Source of the DNA: Sphingobacterium pedocola
GTDB lineage: Bacteria > Bacteroidota > Bacteroidia > Sphingobacteriales > Sphingobacteriaceae
Length of the DNA stretch: 64,000 bases
Direction: 5' to 3'
NCBI RefSeq assembly: GCF_015209965.1
Contig: NZ_MU158689.1
Location: 1,683,522-1,747,521, forward strand
Made by a program: the position numbers and the translations under genes. This document shows, in pieces, positions 61,674-64,000 of the stretch. The notes beneath the pieces are model-generated. The model made no database searches. It saw only the letters and a list, made by a program, of their open reading frames with translations, and was not told where the DNA came from. How positions within the stretch are numbered: the first letter of the stretch is position 1; each line of letters begins with the position of its first letter.

Positions 61674-64000
61674 TTAGAAGGCCACGCTTAACGACATTCC
61701 TAAATTCCGCATGGAAGGCAATGACATCGCTTCTACGCCCACAAATTGACCATCATAAGCAGAGACCTCGGGATCTATGTGCGGTACATCAGACCACAAA
61801 AGCAGGTTTCGGCCAATAAAGGATATCGAAGCGCCTTTAACGGGAGTCCGTTTAAGAACCTGCTGTGGCAATTTGTAGCTTACTTTCAATTCCCTTAGTT
61901 TGATATAAGAAGCATCAAAAGTAGCAATGCGATCATTGTCGTAGTACGCTCTCCAATAGTCCCTTACTGGCACAGCTACGGTATTAGGCTGACCTGTATC
62001 TATATCCATTCCTTCCCCCACGATCGTACCAGCACCATTTTCAGCACGAAATGGCAAAGATTCCGGCAAACTTCCGGCTTTGATCCCATCGATATACGTA
62101 CGCGAGTGTACCACCCCTCCTTTTTGCCCTGCAAACAAAAAGCTTAAGTTCCAGTTTTTATATTTAAAGTCATTGGCTATGCTTCCAATCCACTTGGGGT
62201 TAATGTTCCCCAAGTATCCCCAGTCTCCATTCTCTTCCTGAGGCTGCCCATTACGGTGTGTCAGCTGCCCATTGCCATTATAAATCAGATAATCACCATA
62301 CAGCGAGCCTGAAGAACCATCACCTTTGGTATTTTCCGTACGTAGCTCAAGCGACGCCCAACGCTCCAGTTGACGGATACGCGATATACCCTGATCTTCG
62401 GCCAATGAAACGACTTTATTCCTATTGAACGAATAGTTTACAAAGATATCCCAAGAGAAGTCCGCGGAACGCACGGGTGCGACGCTCAACATTAACTCAA
62501 GGCCGCGGTTGGTCATTTCACCTACGTTCATCAATTTGGTATCGTAACCCGCCGATGGATTAAGCGTTACGGGGATGATGAGATCTGTCGTTCTACTCTT
62601 ATAATAGGTAAGGTCTATACCTAAACGGTTGTTAAAAAGTCTGGAGTCGAATCCAAATTCGTACGACACGACCTTCTCTGGACGGATGTTTTCGTTCGGA
62701 TAATTATTGTTATGAATGGCGACCGTCTCGCCTCCCCAACCTTGGGTCACCAAGAAATTTGGGAAGGTACGGTAAGGTTCGAGATCCCGTCTTACGGAAG
62801 AAGTGGCCCCTCTTAATTTGAGCAGGTTGAGGGTCTCACTGGTCCATCCAAACATATCGGATGCGATCACGCTCAAGGAAGCTGCCGGATAGAAGTAGGA
62901 ATTGTTGGCTTTGGGTAACGCGCTGGACCAATCGTTTCTCCCCGTTACATCCAAGAACACCATGTCCCTAAAACCGATTTGCGCGGTCCCATATATCGAG
63001 TTGATTCTTTTCTCCTGATAGCTATTACCGGCGAGCAAAGGTGCCGCATTATTCGTCAGGTTATACACGTTGGGTATGGCCAGACGAGGGGCAATACCGC
63101 CTAGGCGCTTGGAAACCTGCGACATGAGATTACCTCCCAATGAAGCGTCGAAGGTAAAATCTGAATTTAACGTCGGATTGTAGCTTAAGAGCAAATCGTG
63201 ATTGGTCTCGATGAAGTAAACGTCATCCTCTTGGTAGTAGCCATTTTTATACTGGCTGGAAGACGTAGCATGGCGCATTGTACGCTTGTCGTTGTAAAAA
63301 TCCCTTCCAGACCGCAACATTAATTTCAAATCATCACGAAAATCGTATGTTACTTTGACATTACCATATACGCGGTCGCGGTTATTGCCGTTAAGATTTT
63401 CGTTAACTACGAAATACGGGTTATTCCAGATCGTGCCGTTCATATTGAAGATCGGCGAGTTTTGCTCGGAGTTGTTGGATCCTGATCGCCAGTAGTCTTT
63501 CAACGAATGAATCGCTAAATTGCGTGGCATGAACAAGAACATCCGCATGATGGATTCATCATTTTTGGCTCCATAGCTTGCTCTATTTTTACTTCCGCTA
63601 TTCACCCAGTTCATAGACACATCCAACCTTAACTTGTCGATGATCTGATAGCCGGCATTTATCCCTAAGGAATTACGGTTCATATCGGTGTTGGGTACCA
63701 TTCCCGACTGGGACAGGTTGGTGTATGAAAAACGATAATTAAGTTTATCACTACTATTGGATATCGATAAACTATTGGTAAACGTCTTACCGGTCTGCAG
63801 GAAATCTTTCAGCTGATCGCGGTGTGCTACAAAAGGCGTGGCGACGCGTTCGCCGGTCTGCGGGTCTATCGGTGAATCCCATTGTTTGATCAATTGCCCG
63901 TTTAAAGCCGGCCCCCAGTTTTCCATGATATTATCAAACTTATTGGATTGCGTACCAGCTCCGTCCACATACTCATAAATACCGTAGCGTCCTTGACCAT
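61674..64000 (-). CDS. SusC/RagA family TonB-dependent transporter, 5' end outside the window
   Basis: At least 775 codons; the frame is open to the window edge (GQGRYGIYEYVDGAG), so the start lies beyond 64000. The visible part has late plug and barrel sequences: LQSTLNPSAG-like strands, FGFDSRLFNNRLGIDLTYYK, RTTDLIIPVTLNPSAGYDTK, GLELMLSVAPV, and a C-terminal MSLPSMRNLGMSLSVAF ending in Phe. With SusD and the phosphatase it suggests a TonB-powered uptake locus for a phosphate-bearing organic compound. Confidence 0.93.
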   Translation of the reverse strand, partial: GQGRYGIYEYVDGAGTQSNKFDNIMENWGPALNGQLIKQWDSPIDPQTGERVATPFVAHRDQLKDFLQTGKTFTNSLSISNSSDKLNYRFSYTNLSQSGMVPNTDMNRNSLGINAGYQIIDKLRLDVSMNWVNSGSKNRASYGAKNDESIMRMFLFMPRNLAIHSLKDYWRSGSNNSEQNSPIFNMNGTIWNNPYFVVNENLNGNNRDRVYGNVKVTYDFRDDLKLMLRSGRDFYNDKRTMRHATSSSQYKNGYYQEDDVYFIETNHDLLLSYNPTLNSDFTFDASLGGNLMSQVSKRLGGIAPRLAIPNVYNLTNNAAPLLAGNSYQEKRINSIYGTAQIGFRDMVFLDVTGRNDWSSALPKANNSYFYPAASLSVIASDMFGWTSETLNLLKLRGATSSVRRDLEPYRTFPNFLVTQGWGGETVAIHNNNYPNENIRPEKVVSYEFGFDSRLFNNRLGIDLTYYKSRTTDLIIPVTLNPSAGYDTKLMNVGEMTNRGLELMLSVAPVRSADFSWDIFVNYSFNRNKVVSLAEDQGISRIRQLERWASLELRTENTKGDGSSGSLYGDYLIYNGNGQLTHRNGQPQEENGDWGYLGNINPKWIGSIANDFKYKNWNLSFLFAGQKGGVVHSRTYIDGIKAGSLPESLPFRAENGAGTIVGEGMDIDTGQPNTVAVPVRDYWRAYYDNDRIATFDASYIKLRELKVSYKLPQQVLKRTPVKGASISFIGRNLLLWSDVPHIDPEVSAYDGQFVGVEAMSLPSMRNLGMSLSVAF

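Overview
The window looks like chromosomal DNA of a Bacteroidota bacterium, most likely family Sphingobacteriaceae. The evidence is two SusC/SusD-type outer-membrane nutrient uptake pairs (one at each end), a TlpA-like thioredoxin coupled to one pair, many small lipoproteins with Bacteroidota-style signals, a TAnnTTTG-type promoter box, and NTF2-like, DUF2071, DoxX-like and Rpn families common in this group. I see no rRNA, tRNA, CRISPR array or complete insertion sequence.

Layout. 0.1-7.3 kb: a minus-strand operon TlpA-like protein / SusC / SusD; the first gene has a roughly 400-residue N-terminal extension built partly of 11-residue repeats. 7.9-22.9 kb: a defence-like island. It holds two tandem XRE regulators, an AlkB-like dioxygenase, a methyltransferase-like protein coupled to an unknown protein, and then, on the minus strand, a six-gene run: hsdM, rhuM, hsdS, hsdR, a DNA-methylase/specificity/histidine-kinase fusion, and a receiver domain fused to a Schlafen-type AlbA_2 domain. 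The last two genes overlap and form what looks like a two-component system with a DNA-recognition sensor and a predicted nuclease or nucleic-acid-binding output. This is the strongest candidate for an undescribed system here. 24.1-27.8 kb: a graveyard of Rhs toxin tips, putative immunity lipoproteins and a broken AbiEii-type toxin beside its antitoxin. 28-34 kb: a truncated GHKL ATPase, a SAM methyltransferase, a Tat-exported Gfo/Idh/MocA oxidoreductase and two envelope proteins.

34-57 kb is a mosaic of ordinary genes (Rpn nuclease, M23 peptidase lipoprotein, epoxide-hydrolase-like enzyme, HbpS-like protein, a DoxX-like/DUF2071/methyltransferase operon, a GAF histidine kinase, a LuxR-type regulator nearby) broken up by dispersed repeats. 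Repeat R1 (about 0.86 kb) carries a secreted NTF2-like gene and exists as three full copies, one leader-only copy and several scraps. Repeat R2 (205 bp, two copies) ends in a hairpin. Repeat R3 (70 bp) is a 5' leader that ends at a start codon. These repeats have truncated a pectate lyase and an HD-domain gene, and the region also contains frameshifted ParE, DUF1835/DUF3658 and DUF2200 remnants. 58-64 kb: a phosphodiesterase-like/alkaline-phosphatase fusion followed by SusD and a SusC cut off by the window edge, suggesting uptake and dephosphorylation of an organic phosphate.

All assignments come from reading motifs, lengths and gene order; no database search was possible.
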